Below, piece after piece: positions 49,997-58,595 of a stretch of 64,000 bases of DNA. The stretch spans positions 4,585,001-4,649,000 of the forward strand of contig NC_008321.1 in the NCBI RefSeq assembly GCF_000014685.1. Direction: 5' to 3'. The position numbers and the translations under genes are program-made. The stretch is from Shewanella sp. MR-4. Lineage in GTDB: Bacteria; Pseudomonadota; Gammaproteobacteria; Enterobacterales; Shewanellaceae. The notes beneath the pieces are model-generated. The model saw only the letters and a program-made list of their open reading frames with translations. It was not told the DNA's origin and ran no database searches. Position 1 is the first letter of the stretch, and each line of letters begins with the position of its first letter.

Positions 49997-50229
49997 GTTA
50001 AGGCTCCAAGCTTAATAACCATGAGTACGGTAACATAGGATTGTGGCAAACAAAAATCTGCATTGATAGGATGTTATGAATTAAACGGAACGCGAGCCCA
50101 GCATTGTATACGGGTAAAAATCGAGAAAAGAGCACTTAATTTGGAACTGTGAATTTCATCGAAATGACATATTCTAATGCCGCAGAAAATGCTAGTTTGA
50201 GAAACAAAATGCCAAACTGTATAAAACCT

Positions 50230-51393
50230 ATGAACATAGTTGTAGTTGGAATGGGCTATGTTGGCCTATCGAACGCGGTTTTACTCGCCCAGCAAAACCA
50301 TGTAGTAGCGATTGATTTGATGCCCGAGCGCATCGCGTTAGTTAATGCGCGTAAACCAACGGTCGCCGACAGTCTGATTGAAGAATATCTACAGCATAAA
50401 ACCTTAAATCTCAGTGCCACGAGCGACAAAAACGTCGTTAAAGAAGCCGATTTTGTCATCTTAGCCACTCCTACGGATTACGACCCACAAACCAACTACT
50501 TTAATACTCAGTCGGTCGAACGGGTGGCGAAGGAAGTGCTAGCACTGAATCCTGACACCACCATTGTCATCAAATCGACGGTGCCAGTGGGTTTTACCGA
50601 AGGGCTGAGAAGTAAACTCAACAGTAACAATATCTTATTTTCGCCTGAGTTTTTGCGTGAAGGTAAGGCGCTTTATGATAACCTGCACCCCTCACGGATC
50701 ATAGTGGGTGAACGTTCAGAGCGCGCCCAAGCCTTTGCCGATCTGCTTGCTCGCGCCGCCATTAAGCAAGATATTCCGATTTTACTCACAGACAGTACTG
50801 AGGCCGAAGCGATTAAGTTATTTGCCAACACTTTTTTAGCCATGCGCGTCGCCTACTTTAATGAGTTGGACTCCTATGCGGAGAGCCGAGGGCTCAACAC
50901 CCGCCAGATTATCGAAGGCGTATGTTTAGATCCGCGCATCGGCGATTACTATAACAATCCTTCCTTCGGTTATGGCGGTTACTGTCTGCCCAAGGACACT
51001 AAGCAATTGCTGGCCAACTATAACGATGTGCCTAACAATCTGATCAGCGCCATTGTCGATTCCAACACGACCCGCAAAGATTTTATCGCCAACGCGATTA
51101 TCAGTAAGCAACCGAAGCGAGTGGGGATCTATCGCTTAATCATGAAATCCGACTCAGACAACTTCCGCGCCTCGGCGGTACAAGGTGTGATGAAACGCAT
51201 TAAGGCCAAGGGCATCGAAGTCGTGGTCTATGAGCCAGTACTCAAGGAAGACGAGTTTTTTAACTCGAAAGTGATCCGCGATTTACATGAATTTAAAGCC
51301 ATGTGCGATGTGATTATTTCTAACCGTATGGCCAATGAACTCGAAGATGTCGCCGCTAAGGTATACACCCGGGATCTGTTCCATCACGACTAA
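50230..51393 (+). CDS. ugd: UDP-glucose 6-dehydrogenase
   Basis: A 387-residue NAD enzyme oxidising UDP-glucose to UDP-glucuronate. MNIVVVGMGYVGLSNAVLLA is the NAD-binding start, SPEFLREGKALYDNLHPSRI the substrate loop and NPSFGYGGYCLPKDTKQ holds the catalytic Cys. It is very close to E. coli Ugd along its whole length, which supports ATG 50230; in-frame starts at 50209 and 50149 would add residues unlike the family, though no start has a strong ribosome-binding site. The next gene epimerises its product, forming a UDP-uronic-acid pair for LPS or capsule. Confidence 0.95.
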   Translation: MNIVVVGMGYVGLSNAVLLAQQNHVVAIDLMPERIALVNARKPTVADSLIEEYLQHKTLNLSATSDKNVVKEADFVILATPTDYDPQTNYFNTQSVERVAKEVLALNPDTTIVIKSTVPVGFTEGLRSKLNSNNILFSPEFLREGKALYDNLHPSRIIVGERSERAQAFADLLARAAIKQDIPILLTDSTEAEAIKLFANTFLAMRVAYFNELDSYAESRGLNTRQIIEGVCLDPRIGDYYNNPSFGYGGYCLPKDTKQLLANYNDVPNNLISAIVDSNTTRKDFIANAIISKQPKRVGIYRLIMKSDSDNFRASAVQGVMKRIKAKGIEVVVYEPVLKEDEFFNSKVIRDLHEFKAMCDVIISNRMANELEDVAAKVYTRDLFHHD

Positions 51394-51417
51394 GCGTCCA
51401 AAATATAAAGGTTTACT

Positions 51418-52425
51418 ATGAAATACTTAGTCACAGGCGCCGCCGGATTTATCGGCGCTAAAGTCAGTGAGCGCCTCTGCGCACAGGGCCATGAAGTTGT
51501 CGGTATCGATAACCTCAATGACTATTATGATGTTGGGCTAAAGCTAGCCCGACTGGCACCGCTCGAGGCCTTAAGCAATTTCCGTTTTATCAAACTGGAC
51601 TTAGCCGACAGAGACGGCATAGCGGCATTGTTTGCAGAACAAGGTTTTCAACGGGTTATCCATCTTGCCGCACAGGCAGGGGTGCGCTACTCCCTCGATA
51701 ATCCCCTCGCCTATGCCGATAGCAATTTAGTTGGGCATCTCACCATTTTAGAGGGCTGTCGCCACCATAAGATTGAGCATCTAGTGTATGCCTCTTCATC
51801 CTCTGTGTATGGCTTGAATCAAAAGATGCCATTTTCGACCGAGGACAGCGTCGATCATCCGATATCCCTGTACGCAGCGACCAAGAAAGCCAACGAGTTA
51901 ATGTCACACACATACTCGCATCTATATCAGTTACCCACCACAGGCCTGCGCTTTTTTACCGTGTATGGCCCCTGGGGACGACCCGATATGGCCTTGTTTA
52001 AATTCACTAAAGCCATTCTCGCGGGCGACACTATCGATGTGTATAACCATGGCGATCTCAGCCGTGATTTCACCTATATCGACGATATCGTTGAGGGCAT
52101 CATCAGGGTACAAGACAAACCTCCTCGCCCAACACCGGACTGGCGTGTAGAAACTGGTACACCGGCTAATAGCAGCGCACCCTATCGCGTATTTAACATA
52201 GGTAATGGCAGCCCAGTGCAATTGCTGGATTTTATTACCGCACTCGAAAGTGCACTCGGCATTGAGGCTAAAAAGCAATTCTTACCCATGCAGCCCGGTG
52301 ATGTACATTCCACTTGGGCCGATACCGAAGATCTGTTTAAGGCGGTGGGATATAAACCACAAGTGGATATCAATACTGGGGTGAGTAGATTTGTCGAGTG
52401 GTACCGCGCATTTTATGCGAAGTAA
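51418..52425 (+). CDS. NAD-dependent epimerase, probable UDP-glucuronate 4-epimerase
   Basis: A 335-residue short-chain dehydrogenase/epimerase. GAAGFIG at residues 7-13 binds NAD, and the catalytic Tyr-x-x-x-Lys is in YAATKKANE near residue 148. GVRYSLDNPLAYADSNLVG and FFTVYGPWGRPDMA are characteristic of UDP-glucuronate 4-epimerases that make UDP-galacturonate. It starts 24 bp after ugd, whose product would be its substrate. Followed by a strong terminator. Confidence 0.9.
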   Translation: MKYLVTGAAGFIGAKVSERLCAQGHEVVGIDNLNDYYDVGLKLARLAPLEALSNFRFIKLDLADRDGIAALFAEQGFQRVIHLAAQAGVRYSLDNPLAYADSNLVGHLTILEGCRHHKIEHLVYASSSSVYGLNQKMPFSTEDSVDHPISLYAATKKANELMSHTYSHLYQLPTTGLRFFTVYGPWGRPDMALFKFTKAILAGDTIDVYNHGDLSRDFTYIDDIVEGIIRVQDKPPRPTPDWRVETGTPANSSAPYRVFNIGNGSPVQLLDFITALESALGIEAKKQFLPMQPGDVHSTWADTEDLFKAVGYKPQVDINTGVSRFVEWYRAFYAK

Positions 52426-52440
52426 GCTCTCTGAGAAAAC

Positions 52441-52474
52441 CAAAAGGCCTGCTGATTAGCAGGCCTTTTGGTTG
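52441..52474. terminator. terminator between epimerase and Wzi-like genes
   Basis: CAAAAGGCCTGCT and AGCAGGCCTTTTG form a 13-bp perfect stem around GATT, between convergent genes. Confidence 0.85.
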
Positions 52475-52483
52475 GATTAGCGC

Positions 52484-53956
52484 TTAAAAACGGTATTCAA
52501 AACTGCTGAAGAAAGTCGCATTAGTATCGTTTTCTTGTACATCAAATTCCGATCTCGATACTGTACCGCCCAGACTCCACATGCCCTTCCACACAGGCAT
52601 ACGGTAAGAAAGTTCCAGCATCAGCAAGTCTTCCTTCGGTGGCTGTGGCGCCCATGTGGTCGCCACATTGGTGCCGTCTTTATTCAACTTGGCATAACGC
52701 AGTAACGAGGTAAAACCGCGGCTGTTATGGAACTGACCAACCAAACCGAACACAAAGACTTGAGCATCGCTATCATAGGTCGAGCCTAAGGCTCTGCCGT
52801 AGTAACGCGCCCCACTCAGGTAGACAGGATCTTCATAGAAACAATTCGCCTTGCCACCACACTCAACAAAAGTGTCCGAGTATTCCATAAACAGCTTGAA
52901 CTGTTTACCCGAGGTGCCGAAATGAGTATCTATCCCCCAAAGTGAGCCGCAATCGCTGCCGTTTTCACAGCTATGCTCAAGGTACAAACCCACGGGGATA
53001 TCCTGCCAAGTGTCGGCATAACGTAAATCGATGCTCTGGGTTCTATGGCCAGCGTCACGGCGTTGATCGGCCAAGCAAGAATCCGAACCGTCGATACACA
53101 CCGCATTGCTTGCCACCGAGTCCCACCAAGAATCGACGTCGCAATTCTGCCCTTCACCGCAAAAGAGTGTCGACCAAGACAGGCCAATTTCTAACTGCTG
53201 GATCGGTTTGGCGGTAAAGCGCATATCCCATTCCGCCGTTTTAGACACGGCACGCTCTTTTTCTGCCATGCTAAAACCGGTCTTGAAGGTCCAAGGACCA
53301 ATCCAAGATAACCATGGCGTTTCGAAGGCGGCGGCATTATTACGGCTGAGCGACAGTGACTGCATTGGACGCGCATTGTTAGAGCGATGCAATGCCGAAT
53401 CAAATCCCGGCCCCCACCACTGCTCAACCGTACCTAAGGTCGCAATCCAGTTCCCCATGATTACAGCAAAATAAGACTCATCGAGACGGAAGTTTTTGTT
53501 ATCTTGCGGATCGTAGGTCTCAGCAACTGTGGTTTTATAGGCCACACGTGAGCCTAAGTATTCGTATGAGGCTTTAGCCTCACCCTTTTCACGGTAGTCG
53601 GAGCCATAATGCTGGAAGCGAGCGGGATCGGTCGCCCCCGAGAGTTTAACCCTAGCATTGCCGCGATTATCGACGGCATTTTGATAGTAAAAGTTAACTC
53701 GGGCAAAGGCTTGCACTAATCGGGGAGACAATAGCTCGGGTTCGACTTTCGCTAAGTCGCCACCAATTCCAGACCACATCAAGGGAAAGGTATTCACTGG
53801 CACCCGGATCACGCCCGCATCGGCCAGTGCTTGAATATCGGCTCTTAAATAAATGTCCGAGGCATCCACCCAAGGGGCGGCAGCAACGGAAGCAGAAAAT
53901 AGTAAACCAGATGCAACGCTAGCAGCGAGGATAGAGGGGGTCAAAAAAGCCTTCAT
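52484..53956 (-). CDS. Wzi-family capsule assembly-like outer-membrane protein
   Basis: A 490-residue outer-membrane protein with signal peptide (ASVASGLLFSASVAAAP). The opening WVDASDIYLRADIQALADAG, then an FPLMWSGI segment, is the usual start of Wzi-like proteins; the rest is strand-rich with several disulfide-like Cys pairs (CGEGQNCD, CENGSDCG, CGGKANC) and ends SSFEYRF. Wzi binds capsular polysaccharide at the cell surface. AGGA is 5 bp upstream of the ATG. No wza/wzb/wzc genes are in view, so it may serve an unlinked polysaccharide. Confidence 0.85.
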   Translation of the reverse strand: MKAFLTPSILAASVASGLLFSASVAAAPWVDASDIYLRADIQALADAGVIRVPVNTFPLMWSGIGGDLAKVEPELLSPRLVQAFARVNFYYQNAVDNRGNARVKLSGATDPARFQHYGSDYREKGEAKASYEYLGSRVAYKTTVAETYDPQDNKNFRLDESYFAVIMGNWIATLGTVEQWWGPGFDSALHRSNNARPMQSLSLSRNNAAAFETPWLSWIGPWTFKTGFSMAEKERAVSKTAEWDMRFTAKPIQQLEIGLSWSTLFCGEGQNCDVDSWWDSVASNAVCIDGSDSCLADQRRDAGHRTQSIDLRYADTWQDIPVGLYLEHSCENGSDCGSLWGIDTHFGTSGKQFKLFMEYSDTFVECGGKANCFYEDPVYLSGARYYGRALGSTYDSDAQVFVFGLVGQFHNSRGFTSLLRYAKLNKDGTNVATTWAPQPPKEDLLMLELSYRMPVWKGMWSLGGTVSRSEFDVQENDTNATFFSSFEYRF

Positions 53957-54021
53957 AACATCCTTTTCATTATCATCGCGAGGCCTGATGCCTCAAAGGT
54001 TTTATGGAAAATTAAGCCCTA

Positions 54022-54513
54022 TCAGGCTTTTGCGAGATTAAGTTTTGCCGCCAATGCACTTGCCACTTCAGGGTGTACAAATTGACTCACATCGCCGCCA
54101 TGCAGCGCGACTTCCTTCACTAAGGTGGAAGAAATAAAGGAGTTTTCTTCAGCCGGTGTTAAAAACACGCTCTCAAGATCAGGGCTTAATCTGCGATTCA
54201 TGTTGGCCAATTGGAATTCATACTCAAAGTCGGAAACCGCACGCAAACCACGCACCAGCACGCTCGCACGCTGTTCCTTGGCAAAATCCACCAGCAGACC
54301 CGAAAAACCAACCACTTCCACATTATCCAAATGGGCCGTGACGCGGTTTACTAGCTCAACGCGCTCCTCAAGAGTAAACCTTGGCTGCTTAGATGGATTG
54401 GCCGCAATGCCAATAATCACATGCTTAAACAACTTAGCCGCACGCTCAATCAAATCGGCATGACCATTGGTAATGGGATCGAAGGTCCCAGGATAAATCG
54501 CTCTTGTGTGCAC
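54022..54513 (-). CDS. coaD: phosphopantetheine adenylyltransferase
   Basis: A 163-residue enzyme of coenzyme A synthesis, adding AMP to 4'-phosphopantetheine. The nucleotidyltransferase motif is YPGTFDPITNGH (T-x-G-H form) near residues 7-18, and the C-terminal FISSTLVKE is the ISSTxxRE-type motif. The start is GTG 54513 (HTRAIYPGT follows); the longer in-frame start at 54660 adds about 50 residues with no counterpart. Length then equals E. coli CoaD (159) within a few residues. Confidence 0.95.
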   Translation of the reverse strand: MHTRAIYPGTFDPITNGHADLIERAAKLFKHVIIGIAANPSKQPRFTLEERVELVNRVTAHLDNVEVVGFSGLLVDFAKEQRASVLVRGLRAVSDFEYEFQLANMNRRLSPDLESVFLTPAEENSFISSTLVKEVALHGGDVSQFVHPEVASALAAKLNLAKA

Positions 54514-54706
54514 TTTGCTGACTCGACTCAGATAGATACCCAAAAAACATTGCCGCCAGTCTACTCGTTTTAGCCACTTGAGTGAATCATCCCGATAAAA
54601 ACCGCTGAAAATCCCGCTAAAAATTGAAATACTGGCAAGAATTCCTTGGATTAAGCCCATGTAAAGGGATGAACTGATATAATGCCGACTCGCTATATTG
54701 GATTAA

Positions 54707-54717
54707 GTAGGTAGCTG
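54707..54717 (+). promoter_or_regulatory. weak ops-like element before the LPS core genes
   Basis: GTAGGTAGCTG matches 7 of 11 positions of the RfaH-recruiting ops element GGCGGTAGCGT, including the GGTAGC core. It lies 71 bp before the first glycosyltransferase gene, and a TATAAT hexamer at 54678-54683 would place it in the transcript leader, the right place for ops. Confidence 0.3.
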
Positions 54718-54787
54718 GTTTTCGTCAAATCAACCCAGATAGAAACCACACCACAACCGATTAAGTCCACGTAATCAGAGCATTTAT

Positions 54788-55858
54788 ATGAAAAAAATCG
54801 CCATTTTTTGCCATAACTTTTTCTCGAACGGCACGGTCAAAATCGCCTTATCTCAGGCCGAAGTGCTGCAGGAAGCCGGGCAAGATGTTCACCTCTTTGT
54901 GTTCCATAAAGAAGGGGATTTTATGCCACCAGAAAATGTGACGATTCATTACCTGTATGAAGCTGGCCAAAAGCCAACTCTACAGGAGCAAAGACAACAC
55001 CTGAAGGCCAAGGTGGCCGAAGCGGAACAATCGGGTAAGTTCTCGCTATTTTTAAGTAACTCGACCGACTGCGATGTCGTCGTTTCCGGCTGCGACTTCG
55101 AACCCTGCTACTACTTTTGCCATTGCGCCCTTAAGCAAGAGCTATTGATGGAATTAAAGCGTGGTCCAGTGCATTTCTGGCGCCGCTGGAAAAAAGCCAA
55201 GGCACTGATTGGCAAAAAGATCATTACTGTTTCCAATGGCATCGCCGATGAGCTTAGAGCCACTTCTTGGCTGAAGCCACAAAGCGTTCAGACCATCTAT
55301 AATCCCTTTAGATTGGAAGAAATCCGTAAGAAGACTCAGGAAGAAATTGCCGAGATCCCAAGCGAACCTTATATGATCCATGTCGGCCGTGTGACACGGC
55401 AAAAGCGCCACGACATTTTATTTAAGGCACTCAGGGATATGCCAACGGCCCCTAAGCTTGTCCTGCTGTGCAATCGCCCAAAGAAGGCACGCAAACTCGC
55501 CAAGAAATATGGTGTCGAACACAGAATCATCACACCTGGGTTTCAACACAATCCCTACGCCTGGATTGCCAAAGCCGAGTTGATGCTACTCAGCTCAGAT
55601 TTTGAAGGTTTACCGACTGTTGTTATTGAGTCTTTAGCCTGTGGCACACCTGTCGTCAGTACTGATTGTCCACACGGGCCAAATGAAATTCTCACAGGGC
55701 ATTTGGCCCAATATCTCGTCCCCGTTCGCCAACCTGCGCTGTTGGCACAAAAAGCGCTGGAGTGTTTGGCCTCACCACCAGCTTTAGACAATCTAGAAAT
55801 ATTAAAGGCCGTAGACAGCCAATATATTGCCGCTCAATATGTTAATTTAGCAATTTAA
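54788..55858 (+). CDS. GT4 glycosyltransferase, LPS core/capsule
   Basis: A 356-residue cytosolic GT-B transferase. The donor-binding half contains HVGRVTRQKRHDILFKAL (residues about 197-214) and LLSSDFEGLPTVVIESLACG with VVSTDCPHGPNEIL, the E-x7-E region of family GT4. No membrane span. It is clearly paralogous to the gene at 60625-61710 on the other strand; both share the CPHGPNEILTG segment and a similar tail. Likely adds a core or O-unit sugar; donor and acceptor unknown. It is followed after 31 bp by the AT-rich cassette. Confidence 0.88.
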   Translation: MKKIAIFCHNFFSNGTVKIALSQAEVLQEAGQDVHLFVFHKEGDFMPPENVTIHYLYEAGQKPTLQEQRQHLKAKVAEAEQSGKFSLFLSNSTDCDVVVSGCDFEPCYYFCHCALKQELLMELKRGPVHFWRRWKKAKALIGKKIITVSNGIADELRATSWLKPQSVQTIYNPFRLEEIRKKTQEEIAEIPSEPYMIHVGRVTRQKRHDILFKALRDMPTAPKLVLLCNRPKKARKLAKKYGVEHRIITPGFQHNPYAWIAKAELMLLSSDFEGLPTVVIESLACGTPVVSTDCPHGPNEILTGHLAQYLVPVRQPALLAQKALECLASPPALDNLEILKAVDSQYIAAQYVNLAI

Positions 55859-55889
55859 ATTATTCTCAATGAGAGTACTTGGAGTTAAT

Positions 55890-56270
55890 GTGAAAAAATT
55901 AATTGTCGATTTGGACGGAACTATTACACTAGCGAATACTACTGACTATGAAAAAGTTTTACCTAACACAGCGTTAATTGAGAAACTTAAAGAATATAAA
56001 ACCTCTGGATTTAGCATTGTAATTGCAACAGCAAGGAATATGCGAACATACGATGGAAACATTGGAAAAATCAACATACATACTTTACCAAAAATAATAA
56101 AGTGGCTAGATAAACATGAAGTTCCTTATGATGAAATTATAGTAGGAAAGCCCTGGTGTGGTAATGATGGATTTTATATTGATGATAAAGCTATTCGCCC
56201 ATCTGAGTTTTTAAGCATGGATTTAAGTGAAATAAAAAGTCTACTAAACAAGGAAAATATATGTTTTTAA
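55890..56270 (+). CDS. HAD-family phosphatase, capsule-type (EcbF/BcbF-like)
   Basis: A 126-residue HAD protein starting at GTG 55890, with GGAG 5 bp upstream; an in-frame ATG at 55869 has none. Motif I is LIVDLDGTIT (nucleophile Asp and general acid Asp), motif II is the Thr in VIATARNMRTY, and motif IV is in GFYIDDKAIRP. Size and motifs resemble the small phosphatases of Pasteurella capsule loci (EcbF/BcbF). AT-rich, unlike the previous gene. It overlaps the next gene by 10 bp. It probably dephosphorylates or trims an intermediate for the residue made by the next two enzymes. Confidence 0.82.
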   Translation: MKKLIVDLDGTITLANTTDYEKVLPNTALIEKLKEYKTSGFSIVIATARNMRTYDGNIGKINIHTLPKIIKWLDKHEVPYDEIIVGKPWCGNDGFYIDDKAIRPSEFLSMDLSEIKSLLNKENICF

Positions 56271-57826
56271 TTATGTCTGGTGCATATGTTACCGAAGATC
56301 TTAAAGCTGAATTCGGAACAATACCACCAGCCTTTCTACCTTTAGGTAACAGACGGCTATTTCAGCATCAAATACAAAAAATTCCTAAGGGAAAGAGTAT
56401 TTACCTTTCCTTACCAGACTCTTATAAAATTCCTGAAGTGGACAATTCGTGGCTAGCCGCCCATAACATTAACATTATTCGTACACCAGTAAACCTTTCT
56501 ATCGGCGAAGCTATTGTCACCAGTTTAAACATTGCAGAAGAAATGTCTTCAAATTCACTTAGCATTCTCTTTGGAGATACATTACTGGAGAGTTATCCAA
56601 CAGAATGCGATATTATAGCAACAGCTAATACACTAGATAACTATACATGGTCCACTTTCTCAACAAAAAACGAAATTAGCTGGAAAGAAAACCAACAAAT
56701 TATATGTGGTTATTTTAACTTCACCCATCCAAAAAAACTAATAAAATGTATCACAATTGAGCGCTGGGACTTTATTAATGGAGTAAATCGTTACAATAAT
56801 GAAAATGGATTATCAAATTTTAAAGTTAAAAAGTGGTATGATTTTGGTCATATAAACACATATTACCACTCAAAAACAGCATTTACGACACAAAGAGCTT
56901 TCAATGATCTGAAAATAAACCAAACACAGATTACAAAATCTAGCAAAAATAATAATAAAATTCTTGCCGAAGCAAACTGGTTTGAATCAATACCACCAAT
57001 GCTCAGAGTTTATACCCCACAATATTTGGGTTGCACTGAAGATAAACTAGGAAATTATAGCTACTCTTTAGAATATCTTCACAACATTTCCTTGAATGAA
57101 TTATTTGTTTTCACTGAGATTCCAACTAGCATTTGGGATAACATTTTCACTCATTGCATAAAATTCATTGACTATTGTAAAGAAGTAAAAAATGTTAAAA
57201 ATGTTAAATTTTTCAATGAATTACTAACCGTAAAAACAAAAGATAGATTAAATGATTATCTCTTGAGTGAAAAAATAAAAATTGACGAAAAGTGGACATT
57301 TAACAAAAACATCAAGTGTAGCATTTTAGATATTTTAGATCTAAGCAAACAATATCTTCCAGCAGAAAGTAAGCACGCAACATTAATGCATGGAGATTTT
57401 TGCTTTAGCAATATTTTGTATGATTTCAGAGCTGACAAGATAAAAGTCATAGACCCAAGAGGAATTACACATCAAGGACAAATCAGCATTTATGGTGATA
57501 TTTTATATGATATAGCTAAGCTAAGTCACTCCGTATTAGGAATGTATGATTGGATTATTGCTGGTTACCATCAAACAAGTGTTGACTACGCTAAAAGAGA
57601 ATTATCAATAACCTTACCAAACGATAACAAAATCGACAAAATAAAGTCGTCGTTTTTAAATAAGGTTTGCAAACATTACAATCTAACACCGTTAAATATA
57701 TATGCCATGCAAATTCAACTTTTCATATCCATGCTAACATTACACTCTGATGATAAATATAGGCAATCAGGGCTATTTGCTAATGCTTTCAGAATTTACA
57801 GTATTATGAAGGAGCTTATAAAATGA
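56261..57826 (+). CDS. fused nucleotidyltransferase-like and choline-kinase-like protein
   Basis: A 521-residue AT-rich gene product. The N-terminal 210 residues resemble a sugar-phosphate nucleotidyltransferase (PPAFLPLGNRRLFQHQI, LFGDTLL), but the G-x-G-x-R loop is replaced by SGAYVTEDLKAEFG and the usual P-K is P-A, so activity is doubtful. The C-terminal part is an aminoglycoside/choline-kinase fold with MHGDFCFSNILYD (catalytic Asp and Asn) and VIDPRG (metal-binding Asp). AAGGAAA precedes ATG 56261; the stop overlaps the next start by 4 bp. It may phosphorylate a small alcohol for activation by the next enzyme; similar two-domain proteins occur in capsule loci. Confidence 0.8.
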   Translation: MFLIMSGAYVTEDLKAEFGTIPPAFLPLGNRRLFQHQIQKIPKGKSIYLSLPDSYKIPEVDNSWLAAHNINIIRTPVNLSIGEAIVTSLNIAEEMSSNSLSILFGDTLLESYPTECDIIATANTLDNYTWSTFSTKNEISWKENQQIICGYFNFTHPKKLIKCITIERWDFINGVNRYNNENGLSNFKVKKWYDFGHINTYYHSKTAFTTQRAFNDLKINQTQITKSSKNNNKILAEANWFESIPPMLRVYTPQYLGCTEDKLGNYSYSLEYLHNISLNELFVFTEIPTSIWDNIFTHCIKFIDYCKEVKNVKNVKFFNELLTVKTKDRLNDYLLSEKIKIDEKWTFNKNIKCSILDILDLSKQYLPAESKHATLMHGDFCFSNILYDFRADKIKVIDPRGITHQGQISIYGDILYDIAKLSHSVLGMYDWIIAGYHQTSVDYAKRELSITLPNDNKIDKIKSSFLNKVCKHYNLTPLNIYAMQIQLFISMLTLHSDDKYRQSGLFANAFRIYSIMKELIK

Positions 57827-58551
57827 TTGTAATCCCAATGGCAGGACTAAGTAGTCGATTTTTTAAAGAAGGATATGAGCAACCAAAATATATGTTACTA
57901 GCCCATGGATTATCGCTGTTTGAGCACTCAGTTAAAAGCTTTGAAAAATATTTCAAAAGCGAAGAGTTTATTTTTATAGTTCGAGATAGCTATGAGACTC
58001 CTAATTTTGTAAGAAAAAAATCAGAGATCCTAGGCATAAAAAACTTCAAAATAATAGTTCTTCATGAAAATACAAAGGGACAGGCTGAGACAGTTTTTCT
58101 CGGCTTAAAAGAGATTAACAAAACAGAAGAACCAATCACTATTTTCAATATAGACACATTTAGACCAGGATTTATATACCCGGAATTAGAAGCGCTCGGA
58201 GATGGCTACTTAGAAGTATTTCAGGGCGAAGGAGATAACTGGTCATTTGTGAGAGCAATTTCCAATGAAACAACGTTGATTGACTTAACTACTGAGAAAA
58301 AACCTATATCCAAATTATGCTGCACTGGGTTGTATTATTTTAAAAGCAGTAAAGATTACATAGATGCATATAATAATTACATACGTCTCCCTATAGAAGA
58401 ATGGGAAAAGGGAGAACTATATGTAGCACCGCTGTATAACTATCTCATAAGAAAAAATAAAAAAATACATTATAATTTAATATCTAGAGAGGATGTCATA
58501 TTTTGCGGAGTCCCTTCGGAATATAAAGACTTTCTATCAATAAATGATTAA
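57823..58551 (+). CDS. nucleotidyltransferase (sugar or alcohol phosphate activation)
   Basis: A 242-residue nucleotidyltransferase. MIVIPMAGLSSRFFKEGYEQ contains the G-x-x-S-R-F pyrophosphorylase loop and QPKYML the catalytic Lys; FNIDTFRPG is the metal-binding region. It overlaps the fused kinase gene by 4 bp. With the phosphatase and kinase upstream it could make a CDP- or UDP-activated group, in the manner of LicC with LicA, but the substrate is unknown. Low GC. A hairpin terminator follows. Confidence 0.83.
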   Translation: MIVIPMAGLSSRFFKEGYEQPKYMLLAHGLSLFEHSVKSFEKYFKSEEFIFIVRDSYETPNFVRKKSEILGIKNFKIIVLHENTKGQAETVFLGLKEINKTEEPITIFNIDTFRPGFIYPELEALGDGYLEVFQGEGDNWSFVRAISNETTLIDLTTEKKPISKLCCTGLYYFKSSKDYIDAYNNYIRLPIEEWEKGELYVAPLYNYLIRKNKKIHYNLISREDVIFCGVPSEYKDFLSIND

Positions 58552-58561
58552 AAATCTTAGT

Positions 58562-58588
58562 CTACAATGCATAAAACATGCATTGTAG
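58562..58588. terminator. hairpin between convergent cassette genes
   Basis: CTACAATGCAT and ATGCATTGTAG form an 11-bp perfect stem around AAAAC, with an A/T-rich flank and a T-run at 58596-58606 region on the right. It lies between two convergent genes. Confidence 0.7.
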
Positions 58589-58595
58589 GTTTAAT

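Noticed and set aside
54514..54660. N-terminal extension of coaD
   Set aside because: The 49 extra residues have no counterpart in CoaD and the canonical start is the GTG at 54513.
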